A stretch of DNA of 64,000 nucleotides from Rhizosphaericola mali. GTDB taxonomy: Bacteria > Bacteroidota > Bacteroidia > Chitinophagales > Chitinophagaceae. The notes below the pieces were generated by a model. It was not told the origin of the DNA, made no database searches, and saw nothing but the letters and a program-made list of their open reading frames with translations. Positions 10,039-20,396 of the stretch are shown here, in pieces. Position numbers and translations under genes: made by a program. The first letter of the stretch is position 1; the number at the start of each line of letters is the position of its first letter. The DNA is taken from NCBI RefSeq assembly GCF_004337365.2, contig NZ_CP044016.1, forward strand, positions 1,364,001 through 1,428,000, given 5' to 3'.

Positions 10039-10122
10039 AAGACAAAAATATTACTAAATTTTTTAGTTTAAAAAAATGAATGAATATTTGTTCTGTTCTT
10101 ATTCATTTTATTTTGAATAAGT

Positions 10123-10145
10123 AAAAATAGCATAATGCTATTTTT
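10123..10145 (-). terminator. Terminator after the GH95 gene
   Basis: 9-bp stem AAAAATAGC / GCTATTTTT with a 5-nt loop, six bases beyond the GH95 stop on the reverse strand; T-rich 3' arm. Confidence 0.75.
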
Positions 10146-10151
10146 GTGAGT

Positions 10152-12638
10152 TTATGAATGTAGCTCATAGGTGGACCCTTTTACGGTAGTAAAGGAAATC
10201 AAATAAAAGCCGTTTTGTTTTTTGCTACTCAATTTAAATTGACTAGACTTTAATTCATTTTTTGAAATTATATTACAGGTGCCTCCAATTTTGGATAATA
10301 TTTTAACTGTACTAAGTGTTTGATTTTTCCAATGCATATCTATGACAAAATTACCTCTTGCAACTAAACCTTTTACTTCCCCTGTGGACCATATTTTAGG
10401 TAGTGCGGGAAGTAAGCGTATTTGACCATTTTGACTTTGTAATAACATTTCTGCAATACCAGCTGTTCCGGCAAAATTACCATCTATTTGGAATGGTGGA
10501 TGAGCATCAAACATATTAGGATAAGTTCCCCCTCCTTTCCATTCAGATCCAGGACCGGTGTATTTCATTAAATCTAATAGAAGTTTATACGCATGATCTC
10601 CATCTAGCAGACGTGCCCACCAATTAATTTTCCAACTTTTGCTCCATCCAGTACCTTCATCACCTCGAATCTCCAGTGTTTTTTTTGCAGCATTAAATAG
10701 CCGTGGTGTATTCGTAGTAATTTCTTTTCCTGGATACAAACCAAATAGCTGTGAAATATGTCGATGATGAATATCCGTCTCTTCAAATTCTTTATACCAC
10801 TCTAATAGTTGTCCATTTTTACCGATTTTAAGGGGAAATAATTGGGATTTATACATTATTAGTGAATCTTTAAATGAAGAATCTATCCCTAGTGTTTTGG
10901 ACGCTTCTATAACATTTGTAAACAAATCCCTAATTATGGACATATCCATTGTAGAAGCTACAGAAACTGATTGTGGTTTGCCGGTAGAATCTTTAAATAA
11001 ATTTTCTGGTGAGGTTGATGGTGCTGTTACATAATATCCTGTATTAGGATCTTTCACGAGCCAATCAATGGAAAATTGAGCCGCAGATTTCATTAATGGA
11101 TATGCCTGTGTTTGTAAAAAATTTTTATCTCCTGTAAATAAAAAGTGTTCCCATAGATGCTGACATAGCCAATTACCGCCCATCGGCCAATTCGCCCAAA
11201 GTGGCTCTCCGTCCCCTTTATTTCCTACTGGATTAGCGGTACCCCATATATCAGAATTGTGGTGTGCTACCCATCCATTAGCATGATAAAATTCTTGCGC
11301 AATACGTTTTCCTGTAACGGATAAATCTTGTAAAAATCGTAATAAGGGCTGGTGTAATTCTGAAAGATTGGTAACTTCTGATGGCCAATAATTCATTTGG
11401 GTATTAATATTAATCGTATAATTAGAACTCCACGGTGCTCTTAATTCATTATTCCATATTCCCTGTAAATTTGCAGGAGGCCCTCCAATGCGAGAAGCTG
11501 ATATTAATAAATACCTTCCATATTGAAAATATAACGCTTCTAAAGATGGATCATATTTTCCATTAGAATGCTCCATTAATCTCTTATCTGTTGTAAATTT
11601 ACGAAGATCATCTTTTGTATTAACCGTGTCTTTTATTGTAAACTCAACTCTATTAAAATACTTCTGATAGTCTTGTATATGCCTTTTTTTTAATAGTTCA
11701 TATGACTTCTTATTAGCGTTAATAATTCTTGATTTGGTGATTGTTTTTTCATTAAGACCATCTGTGTCTGGAAATTTATTAAAACCATTAAAACTTGTAG
11801 CTGCGGCAATGAATATAGTGAGGTCCGTAGCCTGTTTAACATGTAATGTATTATTCTCTATACGTACATGCCCTCCATTATTTTTTACATTAATTCTATA
11901 TTGAAAGCGCATTCCTTCATGTCCATTTGAATCCACGTAGATAATGGGAGATATTCCTTTACGATTATAATAGACAGGATCTACATGTGCTGGAGCATTG
12001 CCACTTAATGAGATTTGAGTTTTTGTGTCATGTGATATTGTGTAATGAATCAAGCTATTGGCACTAATGTCCAAGTTTAGTTGATGTGGTTTAGAAGATG
12101 TCATATGTATAACATAGATGCTATCTACAGAGGAAATAAACATTTCTCTAGTATATGAGACACCATCTATAGTGAATGATGTTAAAGCAATGCTATTGGA
12201 TATATTCAATTCTCTTTTGTAGTCTGAAACAATAGGATTTTTATGATCATAAAATTGATGTATATAAATATTCCCCATTGGCATATAGGATTCTGTATAT
12301 AAACCCTGCATTTGATGGGCTAATTTTTCGGCTGTAGAATAATCTTGATGTTCTAATAAGGCAACCCTGATTGGTTTTAAATATTTATACGCATCTGGAT
12401 TAATGGAGTTAGGTATAGGATGACCACTATAAAGAGTTGATTCATTTAACTGAATTTTTTCACTATCTACACCACCAAAAAACATAGCACCGAGTCTTCC
12501 ATTGCCAAGAGGTAATGCTTCAACCCACTCTTTCGCAGGTTTATCATACCACAATTTAAGGTCATTATTTTGTGCCTGTATTTGAAATGAAATGAGAATG
12601 AAAAGGAAAGAGGAAAAAAACTTTTTAGAAAGGAACAT
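10152..12638 (-). CDS. Secreted glycoside hydrolase family 95 (alpha-L-fucosidase type)
   Basis: 828 aa with a signal peptide ending near residue 23 (ISFQIQAQ). GH95 enzymes hydrolyse terminal alpha-1,2-L-fucose (some act on L-galactose) by inversion, and the family architecture is seen: an N-terminal beta-sandwich ([26 protein letters not shown] near residues 27-52), a helical (alpha/alpha)6 barrel with RPP-like [27 protein letters not shown]-type motif ([13 protein letters not shown]), [14 protein letters not shown], and [21 protein letters not shown], then a C-terminal beta-domain. It stands alone rather than in a SusCD locus; nearby TonB genes point the other way. Probably periplasmic or surface-located. 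Confidence 0.95.
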   Translation of the reverse strand: MFLSKKFFSSFLFILISFQIQAQNNDLKLWYDKPAKEWVEALPLGNGRLGAMFFGGVDSEKIQLNESTLYSGHPIPNSINPDAYKYLKPIRVALLEHQDYSTAEKLAHQMQGLYTESYMPMGNIYIHQFYDHKNPIVSDYKRELNISNSIALTSFTIDGVSYTREMFISSVDSIYVIHMTSSKPHQLNLDISANSLIHYTISHDTKTQISLSGNAPAHVDPVYYNRKGISPIIYVDSNGHEGMRFQYRINVKNNGGHVRIENNTLHVKQATDLTIFIAAATSFNGFNKFPDTDGLNEKTITKSRIINANKKSYELLKKRHIQDYQKYFNRVEFTIKDTVNTKDDLRKFTTDKRLMEHSNGKYDPSLEALYFQYGRYLLISASRIGGPPANLQGIWNNELRAPWSSNYTININTQMNYWPSEVTNLSELHQPLLRFLQDLSVTGKRIAQEFYHANGWVAHHNSDIWGTANPVGNKGDGEPLWANWPMGGNWLCQHLWEHFLFTGDKNFLQTQAYPLMKSAAQFSIDWLVKDPNTGYYVTAPSTSPENLFKDSTGKPQSVSVASTMDMSIIRDLFTNVIEASKTLGIDSSFKDSLIMYKSQLFPLKIGKNGQLLEWYKEFEETDIHHRHISQLFGLYPGKEITTNTPRLFNAAKKTLEIRGDEGTGWSKSWKINWWARLLDGDHAYKLLLDLMKYTGPGSEWKGGGTYPNMFDAHPPFQIDGNFAGTAGIAEMLLQSQNGQIRLLPALPKIWSTGEVKGLVARGNFVIDMHWKNQTLSTVKILSKIGGTCNIISKNELKSSQFKLSSKKQNGFYLISFTTVKGSTYELHS

Positions 12639-12873
12639 CTCTTAATTTTTAAATAGTAATCAACTTCAATTTTAATAGATGCGAATTTAGCACAATATTA
12701 AATTAAGAAGATTTAATTCTATCTTAAAATATTGATTTCCATTTAGATGTTAATATTTATTTTTTGAGAAATCTGTCATAATCCCAAGTAGTATAAATTA
12801 TAATGTCGCTAATAGTATGAAAGGTTATAAATATTTCTATAATGTCTTTGATGATGTAATCGATTATTTTCGT

Positions 12874-13851
12874 TTATAGTAAAGAATATTTTTTAGGTGT
12901 AATTCCATGGTACTTTTTAAATAATCTGGCAAAATGACTCAAATTGGAAAACCCTAATTCATATCCAATTTCAGCTATAGAAAACTTTTTCTCACGAATA
13001 AGTTCAGCGGCTCTTTCCATTCTCAACTTTTGAAAAAGATTATAGATACTATCTCCAAAAATTTGTCTAAATGCCACTTTCATTTTGGTTTCACTGATGC
13101 CAAATTTTATTGAGAGCTTTTGTAAATTTGGAGGATTGCTAATATCTATTTGCAATTGATGACGGATTGCGTATATTTTTTCCACGTCACTATTGTATAA
13201 ATTAAACTGCTGATAATCTTTGCGAAGGATTAATTTTTTGAATAGACTATAAAGCAGCTGCTGTATCTTAACTCTATAAAAGAAATCTTCTAAACTAGGA
13301 ATCGTTGTTCCTTCCGTAATGTCTTTTAATATTTGAAAAATTTCCACCGTCATTTCTTCGTGAAAAAGAAAGCTGTTTCTATTTTCTAAAATATTTTCAA
13401 TTACTTTATTAGGGGCTTCTATTAATAACAATTTTTTTAAATCGTTGGCTTTAATACCTAATACAACGTAGGAAGTTTGCATTTTGGCAGGAAACAGCAC
13501 CTCCAAATCCAGATCACTTGATGCTACTTGTATTGCATAACGATTTGGGGGTAAAGACTGCTGTTCTTTCGCAGAAATAGGCTTGTTGGTTGTTGAATCA
13601 TTACAACTAAAAACAATATTTATAAGGTCGTGCCGCTTATTAGGAGCCAATCTTTTAATAATTAAATCTTCAATAAGGGTGTAATTATGAATGATAAGTT
13701 TTAAATTATTGGAAAGTGTTATCTGTTTGATATAACCTTTGCCTAGATAGTTGGGAATAACTAAATAATTATTCCCAACAGGAAGATTGAGTTTTTCAGA
13801 AAAGCTTTTGAGGAAATTAAAACTCGGACTTGTTTCAAATTCAAATAACAT
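12874..13851 (-). CDS. AraC-family transcriptional regulator
   Basis: 325 aa. The C-terminal ~100 residues form the two-helix-turn-helix AraC domain: NLQKLSIKFGISETKMKVAFRQ (first HTH) and FSIAEIGYELGFSNLSHFAR (second), ending FKKYHGITPKKYSLL. The N-terminal ~220 residues have no domain I recognise; they would sense an unknown ligand. It is the last gene of an operon with the carboxylesterase and amidohydrolase, 34 bp after the amidohydrolase, so it probably controls that operon and perhaps the divergent TonB receptor. Confidence 0.92.
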   Translation of the reverse strand: MLFEFETSPSFNFLKSFSEKLNLPVGNNYLVIPNYLGKGYIKQITLSNNLKLIIHNYTLIEDLIIKRLAPNKRHDLINIVFSCNDSTTNKPISAKEQQSLPPNRYAIQVASSDLDLEVLFPAKMQTSYVVLGIKANDLKKLLLIEAPNKVIENILENRNSFLFHEEMTVEIFQILKDITEGTTIPSLEDFFYRVKIQQLLYSLFKKLILRKDYQQFNLYNSDVEKIYAIRHQLQIDISNPPNLQKLSIKFGISETKMKVAFRQIFGDSIYNLFQKLRMERAAELIREKKFSIAEIGYELGFSNLSHFARLFKKYHGITPKKYSLL

Positions 13852-13885
13852 ACTATGAAAAATTTACTACTATAATTTAGTACTC

Positions 13886-14869
13886 TTACACAATATTACT
13901 ATTTAATCTTTTAAACAAGTTGATGGCATTGTTTTGAAATATATCCTCTTGGATATCACTGGATAAATCAGAATCTTTAATCTTTTGTAAAAACTTTTGC
14001 AAAAGATTTTCTGCTGTAAATGGATAGTCGCTGCCATATAATAGATGTGTATCCTTGGCAAACGTACGTAACGCTGGGAGTAATCTTGGTAAGGGAGCTC
14101 CCGCCAAATCATAATAAAATGACTGCAATTCATTAAAAATATCTCCTTCTGTTATCGGGTTTTCCAAACCTAAGATTGGGGTTAATCCTGCAACTCTATC
14201 TGCAATTACAGGCAATGCAGCACCTGCATGCGGAATGATTATTTTGATATTTTTAAATTTTTTTGTCACACCCATAAGTATCATATTAATAACGGAACGC
14301 GTAGTATCAAAAATAAACTCCATCATTGGATTGGGGTAAGAAAGTTGCTGATATTGGTGCGCATGTCCATTGCAAGAACAATAAGGGGATGTCGGATGAA
14401 TGAATAAAATACTTCCATAAGTATCCAACTTGCTAAAGATGGGTAACAACTTATCATCTCCTAGATATACACCATGAAAATTAGTCTCTAATACAAATCC
14501 ATCTACATGCAAAGTATTTACTGCATAATCTATTTCATCAAGTGATCCTTCTATATCGGGTAGAGGTAAGGAGGCAAATAAACCAAAACGATCTGGATGT
14601 GCATTTACAATCTCCATTCCTTCTTCATTGACAAGTCTTGCCAAGGATCTAGCTTGCGCATCCTCACCAAAGTGTACGCCAGGTGATGATATGGAAAGCA
14701 TTGCGGTGCTTATATTATGACGATCCATCATTTTTAATGCTTCTTCTTTGTTCCAGTCGGGTATGCGAGGCATACCATCTGGTTTTTCATATCCGGCATC
14801 TATAAGTTTAGCTCTATATTTTTCAGTTATGAAATGTGCATGCACATCTATTATCTTATGATTTATCAT
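13886..14869 (-). CDS. Amidohydrolase family protein, ACMSD/decarboxylase-like
   Basis: 327 aa, Amidohydrolase_2 type TIM-barrel metalloenzyme. Members near this sequence include ACMS decarboxylase and gamma-resorcylate decarboxylase, which use a Zn or Mn site to decarboxylate aromatic or muconate acids. Ligands visible: D8-V-H10-A-H12 at the N-terminus, a His in LFIHPTSP, IIPHAGAALP, and the C-terminal Asp in LLYGSDYPFT. No signal peptide, so cytoplasmic. Sits 11 bp after the carboxylesterase in one operon with an AraC regulator, consistent with a small catabolic pathway that first hydrolyses an ester and then decarboxylates the aromatic acid. Substrate is inference only. Confidence 0.9.
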   Translation of the reverse strand: MINHKIIDVHAHFITEKYRAKLIDAGYEKPDGMPRIPDWNKEEALKMMDRHNISTAMLSISSPGVHFGEDAQARSLARLVNEEGMEIVNAHPDRFGLFASLPLPDIEGSLDEIDYAVNTLHVDGFVLETNFHGVYLGDDKLLPIFSKLDTYGSILFIHPTSPYCSCNGHAHQYQQLSYPNPMMEFIFDTTRSVINMILMGVTKKFKNIKIIIPHAGAALPVIADRVAGLTPILGLENPITEGDIFNELQSFYYDLAGAPLPRLLPALRTFAKDTHLLYGSDYPFTAENLLQKFLQKIKDSDLSSDIQEDIFQNNAINLFKRLNSNIV

Positions 14870-14880
14870 TTTTTTAAATT

Positions 14881-16407
14881 TTAATCATCTACTCTCCATG
14901 ATTTTGGAAAACTACCTTTGCTACGCAATGATTGCCAAAACTTAAATCTTTCAGTCCAAGGCTCCTCTTTTGTGGTTGTTTGATCACTAAATTGTAAAAC
15001 ATGTGGATCTTCTGTCGTGTAGTTCCGCCATTGAGGTAAATTCACTCCATTGGGGTCACTGTACTTAGCGAAATTTGTCCAATAATCCATCATCTCCTCT
15101 GCAAGACCAAGATCTCGCTCATTTAATGAGTTTACATTATTTATTTCATTCATCAAACCAAAAACAAATTTTATTTCTGATGCATGTTCGGGTACAGGAT
15201 TTAAAGGGGAGCGATAATCAAAATAGTAGCTATAAACTTGACTGTTTGACGTTTGTCTATGTAATTGTGCCCACTCCCAGGTTTGTTCGCTTATAACAAG
15301 ATCGCCAATCAAAAGGCCAATTGAACGACTGAACTCCTGTTCTGTGTTTGACGGATAAAAAGAACTAAATGCTTGCATGTTTTCTTTCCCAATTTTAGAA
15401 GTGACCACTTTTTGAAAGTTTTCTATGGTATCGTGTTTCCATGAACGATGTAAAAAAAGTGTTTCTTCTGCTCCATTTATACCTGTAATAAGTGGAATGT
15501 CCATTTGGTAACCCTTTGCAAAGATATTTGCGGGATAATCCGTTATTACATAATTATCAATATTGGGAGAAAATGCAGACGTGCCTGGATCAAATCTAAA
15601 ATCCCATTTAGCTATATCATTTAAGGTTGATGCAGGCATGGATCTTAAGACTTCCAAACTTCCATTCGCATATTGATTTACTAATTGAGCCCCTTTTCTT
15701 CTAGCTTCTGATGCATCTGAAAGAGATCCATGTTCACTATCCCAGAAGGCTCCACTTTGTCCAATAGCCTTATGGAATAATCCTTTAGATAAAGGAGATG
15801 ACATCAACAGCCCTACTGCATGTGCTCCTGCAGACTCACCAAATAAAGTAATGTTATTAGGATCTCCGCCGAAATTTGCTATGTTTTTCTTTATCCAATG
15901 CAATGCAAATAACTGGTCTTGAAGTCCAAAATTTCCAGAATAATTTCCTTCCTTATCTAAATCTTCATGGGCTAAAAATCCCCAGACTCCTAATCGGTAA
16001 TTGAAACTTACAAATAATACTCCTTTGGATGCGAACTTTGCACCATTATATAACGGTTCGCCAGAGGAACCAAATTGGAATCCCCCGCCATGTATCCATA
16101 CCATAACAGGTATATTTGAAGCCGTTTTAATTGGTTTCCAAATGTTTATGGTTAAACAGTCTTCATCAAAATTGGAATTAGGATTGTCAAGCCCTGGGAA
16201 GGATGTACCCCATGAACCTGGACTAAATTTATCTGCTAGCTTGATTCCGTTCCAATTATTCGGCTCTTGTGGTGATCTCCATCTTAAAGGGCCAACAGGT
16301 GCTGCTGCGTAAGGAATTCCTTTAAATGATATTACGTTGTCTATTTCTGCGTTAAATCCTCTTACGATTCCATTCTGTGTTAATACATCTTGATAATTAT
16401 TTTCCAT
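14881..16407 (-). CDS. Type-B carboxylesterase/lipase family protein
   Basis: 508 aa alpha/beta-hydrolase of the COesterase family. Visible: oxyanion-hole HGGGF (106-110), EDCLTINIW (82-90), nucleophile elbow GESAGA with Ser192, and late acidic and His residues (VPEHASEIKFVFG). There is no obvious signal peptide. First gene of the esterase/amidohydrolase/AraC operon, with a 319-bp divergent spacer to a TonB receptor. It likely releases an acyl or aromatic acid from an imported ester; the actual substrate is unknown. Confidence 0.93.
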   Translation of the reverse strand: MENNYQDVLTQNGIVRGFNAEIDNVISFKGIPYAAAPVGPLRWRSPQEPNNWNGIKLADKFSPGSWGTSFPGLDNPNSNFDEDCLTINIWKPIKTASNIPVMVWIHGGGFQFGSSGEPLYNGAKFASKGVLFVSFNYRLGVWGFLAHEDLDKEGNYSGNFGLQDQLFALHWIKKNIANFGGDPNNITLFGESAGAHAVGLLMSSPLSKGLFHKAIGQSGAFWDSEHGSLSDASEARRKGAQLVNQYANGSLEVLRSMPASTLNDIAKWDFRFDPGTSAFSPNIDNYVITDYPANIFAKGYQMDIPLITGINGAEETLFLHRSWKHDTIENFQKVVTSKIGKENMQAFSSFYPSNTEQEFSRSIGLLIGDLVISEQTWEWAQLHRQTSNSQVYSYYFDYRSPLNPVPEHASEIKFVFGLMNEINNVNSLNERDLGLAEEMMDYWTNFAKYSDPNGVNLPQWRNYTTEDPHVLQFSDQTTTKEEPWTERFKFWQSLRSKGSFPKSWRVDD

Positions 16408-16726
16408 TTATCTAAAATATTAGGATACAAATTTCGGTTTAGTATTTGGTATAAAATATTCTATTTAGGTTAATTAATAGTCCTATCCGTCCTAAAATAA
16501 TAGGAAATATATATGAGATGAGGCAAGTTAAATAGATATACTATTGAATTATAATTTACCAATTTTCTTTTTATTAAGAAAATATAGAACTAGCTGTATA
16601 TAAAGCGTATCCAATTTAATAATGGACTTAATTTTTAGTATAAATGAAAAAATTCCCAAATTCGTAAGCATTCACATCTTAATGAAGTTCAATTTTGCAT
16701 GCATATTTACATACATATTTTAATTT
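16408..16726. promoter_or_regulatory. Divergent control region with a duplicated CTAAAATAWTAGGA motif
   Basis: Non-coding A+T-rich spacer between the carboxylesterase operon (reverse) and the TonB receptor (forward). CTAAAATATTAGGA at 16412-16425 recurs as CTAAAATAATAGGA at 16492-16505 (13 of 14 identical, 80 bp apart); the second copy lies in CCTA...TAGG dyad form. The first copy is only a few bases upstream of the esterase start. Candidate operator for the AraC protein of the operon (inference). Confidence 0.45.
16690..16697 (+). promoter_or_regulatory. Candidate -7 element CAATTTTG
   Basis: One mismatch from TAnnTTTG, about 33 bp upstream of the TonB receptor start. No convincing -33 TTTG. 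Confidence 0.3.
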
Positions 16727-16729
16727 GTG

Positions 16730-19183
16730 ATGATGCAAAAGGATAATTTTGGTAGGAAAACCTTATTCCGTTTCTTTGGATGTTTAGTTTTTTCGATCTT
16801 GTTTTTAACTCAAATAAATGCTCAAAATAATAGTTTGAATGGGATTGTCTATGGTATGGTTTCCTCTAATGATGGAAAAGATGCCCCAAACGTCAATGTT
16901 CAAATTTCTAATTTAAAGAAAAGTGTGTTAACCGATGATAAAGGAATGTACAAAATCGAACATCTACCTTCTGGGATATTTGATATAGAAATTTTTCTAC
17001 CGGGTTATCAAAAGCAAGTAAAGACGTTTACTATTCAACCAGGAAGTGTAGTACAACTAAATTTTAAGCTTGATATCACTAGCCGACAATTAGAAGATAT
17101 TATAGTTTCCTCTACTAAACGTAAATTTGGAATAGACAATAGCGAAACCGTAGCAAAGATACCATTAAGCAATTTAGAAAATTCTCAAGTTTATACAACA
17201 ATATCTAAAAGTCTCATAGCTGATCAGATGGTGTATTCTGTGGATGATGCAATGCGCAATGCTCCAGGCGTACAAACGATGTGGGCGGCTACTGGTCGTG
17301 CTGGTGATGGTGGCGCATATTACAATAGTCGTGGTTTCACGATGCAATCGACATTAAGAAATGGAATTGCGGGAGTCGTAACAGATGCCATTGATGCTGC
17401 TAATTTAGAAACATTGGAAGTTATTAAAGGACCTTCTGCTACGCTTTTTGGTAGTACACTTACTTCATACGGAGGGTTAATTAACCGTGTAACTAAAAAA
17501 CCTTTTGATCATTTTGGTGGCAATGTATCTATGTCCTTAGGTAGTTACCAGTTTGGACGTGGAAGTATTGATATAAATAGCCCACTAGATAAGAAGAAGC
17601 AGTTATTATTTCGATTAAACGGGGCTTATAATAATCAAGGATCTTTTCAAACAGAAGGATTTTCTAAAAGATATTTTGTTGCTCCGAGTTTATTATATAA
17701 ACCATCAGAGAAATTATCAATTAGCCTAGATGCGGAATTGTCTTATGGAAAAAATCAGGTAAGTCCATATTTATTTTTCTATTATCCTGTAGCTCAGCTT
17801 GGGGTAACGAATGCTAAGCAAATAAATATGGATTACAAAAATGCATATGTTGGAGATGGAATGTATCAAACATCGAATAGTGCAAATTATTTTGGACAAG
17901 TAAATTATAAAATTTCTAAAAGTTTTACATCCTCAACCAATTTCTCCTATGGACAAAGTTATTCCAATGGTCGAGCTGCCTATTTTTATCTGGTTCCCAA
18001 TACTACCGATATTAATAACTATTATTTAGCAAGGGCAGATCAATCTACTAGAAATGGAAAAAGAAAAACACTAGAAATTCAACAGAATTTCAATGGAGAC
18101 TTTAAAATTGGAAGTGTTCGAAATCGAATCGTATTAGGATTGGATTATACTAGACTAAACGCAAATATTTTATTTTACTATCCGAGTAGCTATTTTGATA
18201 TTGTACCATTATCATCAGGCTATGACTATAGTACGATGAACGGTGTTTCCTTAAACAATTATTACGATACATCAAGTACTGTCGGAACTTATCCATCTAT
18301 AAGTATTACCAATACTTATAGTGCATATATTTCGGATGTAATAAACTTAACTGATCGCTTTAATATCTCTGCTGGAGTAAGAGTAGATAGATTTAATATA
18401 AATGATCAAGGTAGTAATCAAAAATATAATCAAACTGTATTTTCTCCAAAGTTCGGAGCCGTTTATCAAATTATAAAAGATCAAGTATCCATTTTTGCAA
18501 ACTATCAAAATGGATTTACGAATAAAAATACCTACACTGCTTACAAGAAGGGGCAACAAGATAGTTTGGTTACTGTTATAGCAAAACCGGAACAGGCAAA
18601 TCAATGGGAAGCTGGTTTTAAAACAGATTTAATAAAAAATAGAGTAAGTGCATCGTTAAGTTATTATGACATCACCGTAAAAAATACGGTACGTGCAGAT
18701 CCAAATCTTCCAGCATTGGCAAGTGTTCAAAATGGTACGCAAGTGAGTCGAGGTGTAGAGTTACAATTAAGTGCGAATGTATTTGATGGGTTTAATTTTA
18801 CATCGGGAATTTCTTATAATGATTCTAAATATACAGAAGCAGATTCCACGGTTTTAGGTAGACGCCCAACTACCGCGAGCTCTCCATGGCAAGCAAATTG
18901 GTGGATGAGTTATAGGATATCAAATGGGGTATTAAATGGTTTGCGTATTGGATTTGGTGGTAATTATGCTAATAATAACGAAATTGTAAATAGCACAACG
19001 ATGGGTGTATTTTATTTACCCTCCTATTTAGTACTTAATTCAGCCATTACCTATGAAACGAACCACCTTATTTTAGGTTTAAAAGTGGATAATTTAACGA
19101 ATAAACATTACTGGACTGGTTATACAACCATGAATCCACAAATGTTAAGGCAATTAGTAGCAAGTGTTAGTTATAAGTTCTAA
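16730..19183 (+). CDS. TonB-dependent siderophore-type outer-membrane receptor
   Basis: About 817 aa. A GTG at 16727 and two ATGs at 16730 and 16733 are consecutive; an ATG is preferred. A signal peptide (ends near residue 31, LTQINAQ) is followed by a carboxypeptidase-regulatory-like fold (GIVYGMVSSNDGKDAPNVNV), a plug domain (VDDAMRNAPGVQTMW, LETLEVIKGPSATLFG) and a 22-strand barrel ending in Phe (VASVSYKF). Plug features match the TonB-siderophore subfamily. The gene is monocistronic, followed by a hairpin, and divergent from an esterase operon; uptake of a ferric siderophore, or of the ester handled by that operon, are both possible. Confidence 0.93.
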   Translation: MMQKDNFGRKTLFRFFGCLVFSILFLTQINAQNNSLNGIVYGMVSSNDGKDAPNVNVQISNLKKSVLTDDKGMYKIEHLPSGIFDIEIFLPGYQKQVKTFTIQPGSVVQLNFKLDITSRQLEDIIVSSTKRKFGIDNSETVAKIPLSNLENSQVYTTISKSLIADQMVYSVDDAMRNAPGVQTMWAATGRAGDGGAYYNSRGFTMQSTLRNGIAGVVTDAIDAANLETLEVIKGPSATLFGSTLTSYGGLINRVTKKPFDHFGGNVSMSLGSYQFGRGSIDINSPLDKKKQLLFRLNGAYNNQGSFQTEGFSKRYFVAPSLLYKPSEKLSISLDAELSYGKNQVSPYLFFYYPVAQLGVTNAKQINMDYKNAYVGDGMYQTSNSANYFGQVNYKISKSFTSSTNFSYGQSYSNGRAAYFYLVPNTTDINNYYLARADQSTRNGKRKTLEIQQNFNGDFKIGSVRNRIVLGLDYTRLNANILFYYPSSYFDIVPLSSGYDYSTMNGVSLNNYYDTSSTVGTYPSISITNTYSAYISDVINLTDRFNISAGVRVDRFNINDQGSNQKYNQTVFSPKFGAVYQIIKDQVSIFANYQNGFTNKNTYTAYKKGQQDSLVTVIAKPEQANQWEAGFKTDLIKNRVSASLSYYDITVKNTVRADPNLPALASVQNGTQVSRGVELQLSANVFDGFNFTSGISYNDSKYTEADSTVLGRRPTTASSPWQANWWMSYRISNGVLNGLRIGFGGNYANNNEIVNSTTMGVFYLPSYLVLNSAITYETNHLILGLKVDNLTNKHYWTGYTTMNPQMLRQLVASVSYKF

Positions 19184-19210
19184 TTCGGTAAGAATAAAAA
19201 TATAATTTAG

Positions 19211-19249
19211 AGATGATTATCTATTGAAAGATTTATTAGATAATCATCT
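19211..19249 (+). terminator. Terminator-like hairpin after the TonB receptor
   Basis: Perfect 12-bp arms AGATGATTATCT / AGATAATCATCT with a 15-nt loop, followed by a short T run. The rest of the 312-bp spacer to 19495 holds the direct repeats described next. Confidence 0.7.
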
Positions 19250-19415
19250 TTTAGTATGGAATCATAAAGCTATTACATCCAAAAAAATTCTTTCGCAATT
19301 CATGTTCAAATTTTTTCTTTAATTAATCGTATTTTTTAAAAGAATTTATGTTGTCGTTGTAAAATAAGTGTGACTTAAATGGTCATAAAGTGCATAAATA
19401 ATAAAAAAATTCTTT

Positions 19416-19449
19416 TTTGGATACAATAATAAGATATTTGGATACAATA
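19416..19449 (+). promoter_or_regulatory. Two 13-bp direct repeats (TTTGGATACAATA), 21 bp apart
   Basis: Identical copies at 19416-19428 and 19437-19449, upstream of the reductase/AraC pair and just before a near-consensus -7 box CAATTTTG at 19467-19474. A 21-bp period is two helical turns and the classical spacing of AraC half-sites. Probable autoregulatory operator of the AraC protein at 20397 (inference). Confidence 0.6.
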
Positions 19450-19495
19450 GAGATTCATAATCATTTCAATTTTGTATTTATAAAAATGAAATAAT

Positions 19496-20383
19496 ATGAA
19501 TATTGTAATTACTGGTTCGTTAGGGCATATAAGCAAACCCTTAACAGAAAATCTTATCAAAGAAGGACATAAAGTCACTGTTGTTAGTAGTGATATAGAG
19601 AAATCTGAAGCAATTGAATCTATGGGTGCGATTCCTGCCATTGGATCATTGGAAAATGTAACATTTCTCACAAATACATTTCAAAATGTCGATGCTGTAT
19701 ACTGTATTATTCCTCCTAATTTTAAGGAAATAAATCAAGTTGAATATTACAGGCGAATAGCAACGAATTATGCAACAGCAATACAGCAATCTGGCGTGAA
19801 ACATGTAGTTCATCTTAGTAGTTGGGGTGCTCATTTGGATCGAGGTACAGGTATAATTTTGGGGTCTCATAATTCTGAAAAAATATTCTCTCAAATCCCT
19901 TCCATTTCTTTAGTTTTTATTCGTCCAGGTTCCTTTTATTATAACACATTTGGATTTATTAATATGATCAAGCATTTAGGTTATATTGGTGCAAATTATG
20001 GAGAACATGATAATATCGTTTGGGTGCATCCAATTGATATTGCAGCTGCCGTATCAGAAGAGTTGTTAAATACCTCTTCAGAAAAATTGAGGATAAGATA
20101 TGTTGCTAGTGACGAAAAGAGTGCTGCCGAATCTGCCCAAATTTTAGGTGCTGCAATAGGAATACCAGATCTTCAATGGAAGCTTTTATCTGTTGAAATC
20201 GTCAAAAATATACTAGTAAAAAATGGTTTGCCGGAAAGTATTGCATCTGATATTGTAGATCTAAACAATAGCATCCATACAGGTGCGCTTGCAGAGGATT
20301 ATAATCGACATAAACCCATATTAGGAAAAGTAAAGGTCAAGGATTTTGCAGAGGAATTTGCTATGGTTTACAATAAGAAATAA
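19496..20383 (+). CDS. NmrA/atypical SDR-family NAD(P)-binding protein
   Basis: 295 aa. Rossmann start MNIVITGSLGHISKPLTENL; the glycine motif is GxxGxxS rather than GxxGxxG. Further family features are VDAVYCIIPPNF, the active-region VKHVVHLSSWGAH and IRPGSFYYN, and a C-terminal segment of NmrA-like type. Such proteins are NAD(P)H-using reductases or redox sensors acting on quinones or isomers; the substrate is unknown. Followed 13 bp later by an AraC gene, so a regulator/enzyme pair of the kind induced by an electrophile. Confidence 0.88.
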   Translation: MNIVITGSLGHISKPLTENLIKEGHKVTVVSSDIEKSEAIESMGAIPAIGSLENVTFLTNTFQNVDAVYCIIPPNFKEINQVEYYRRIATNYATAIQQSGVKHVVHLSSWGAHLDRGTGIILGSHNSEKIFSQIPSISLVFIRPGSFYYNTFGFINMIKHLGYIGANYGEHDNIVWVHPIDIAAAVSEELLNTSSEKLRIRYVASDEKSAAESAQILGAAIGIPDLQWKLLSVEIVKNILVKNGLPESIASDIVDLNNSIHTGALAEDYNRHKPILGKVKVKDFAEEFAMVYNKK

Positions 20384-20396
20384 GTAAATTTAGATC

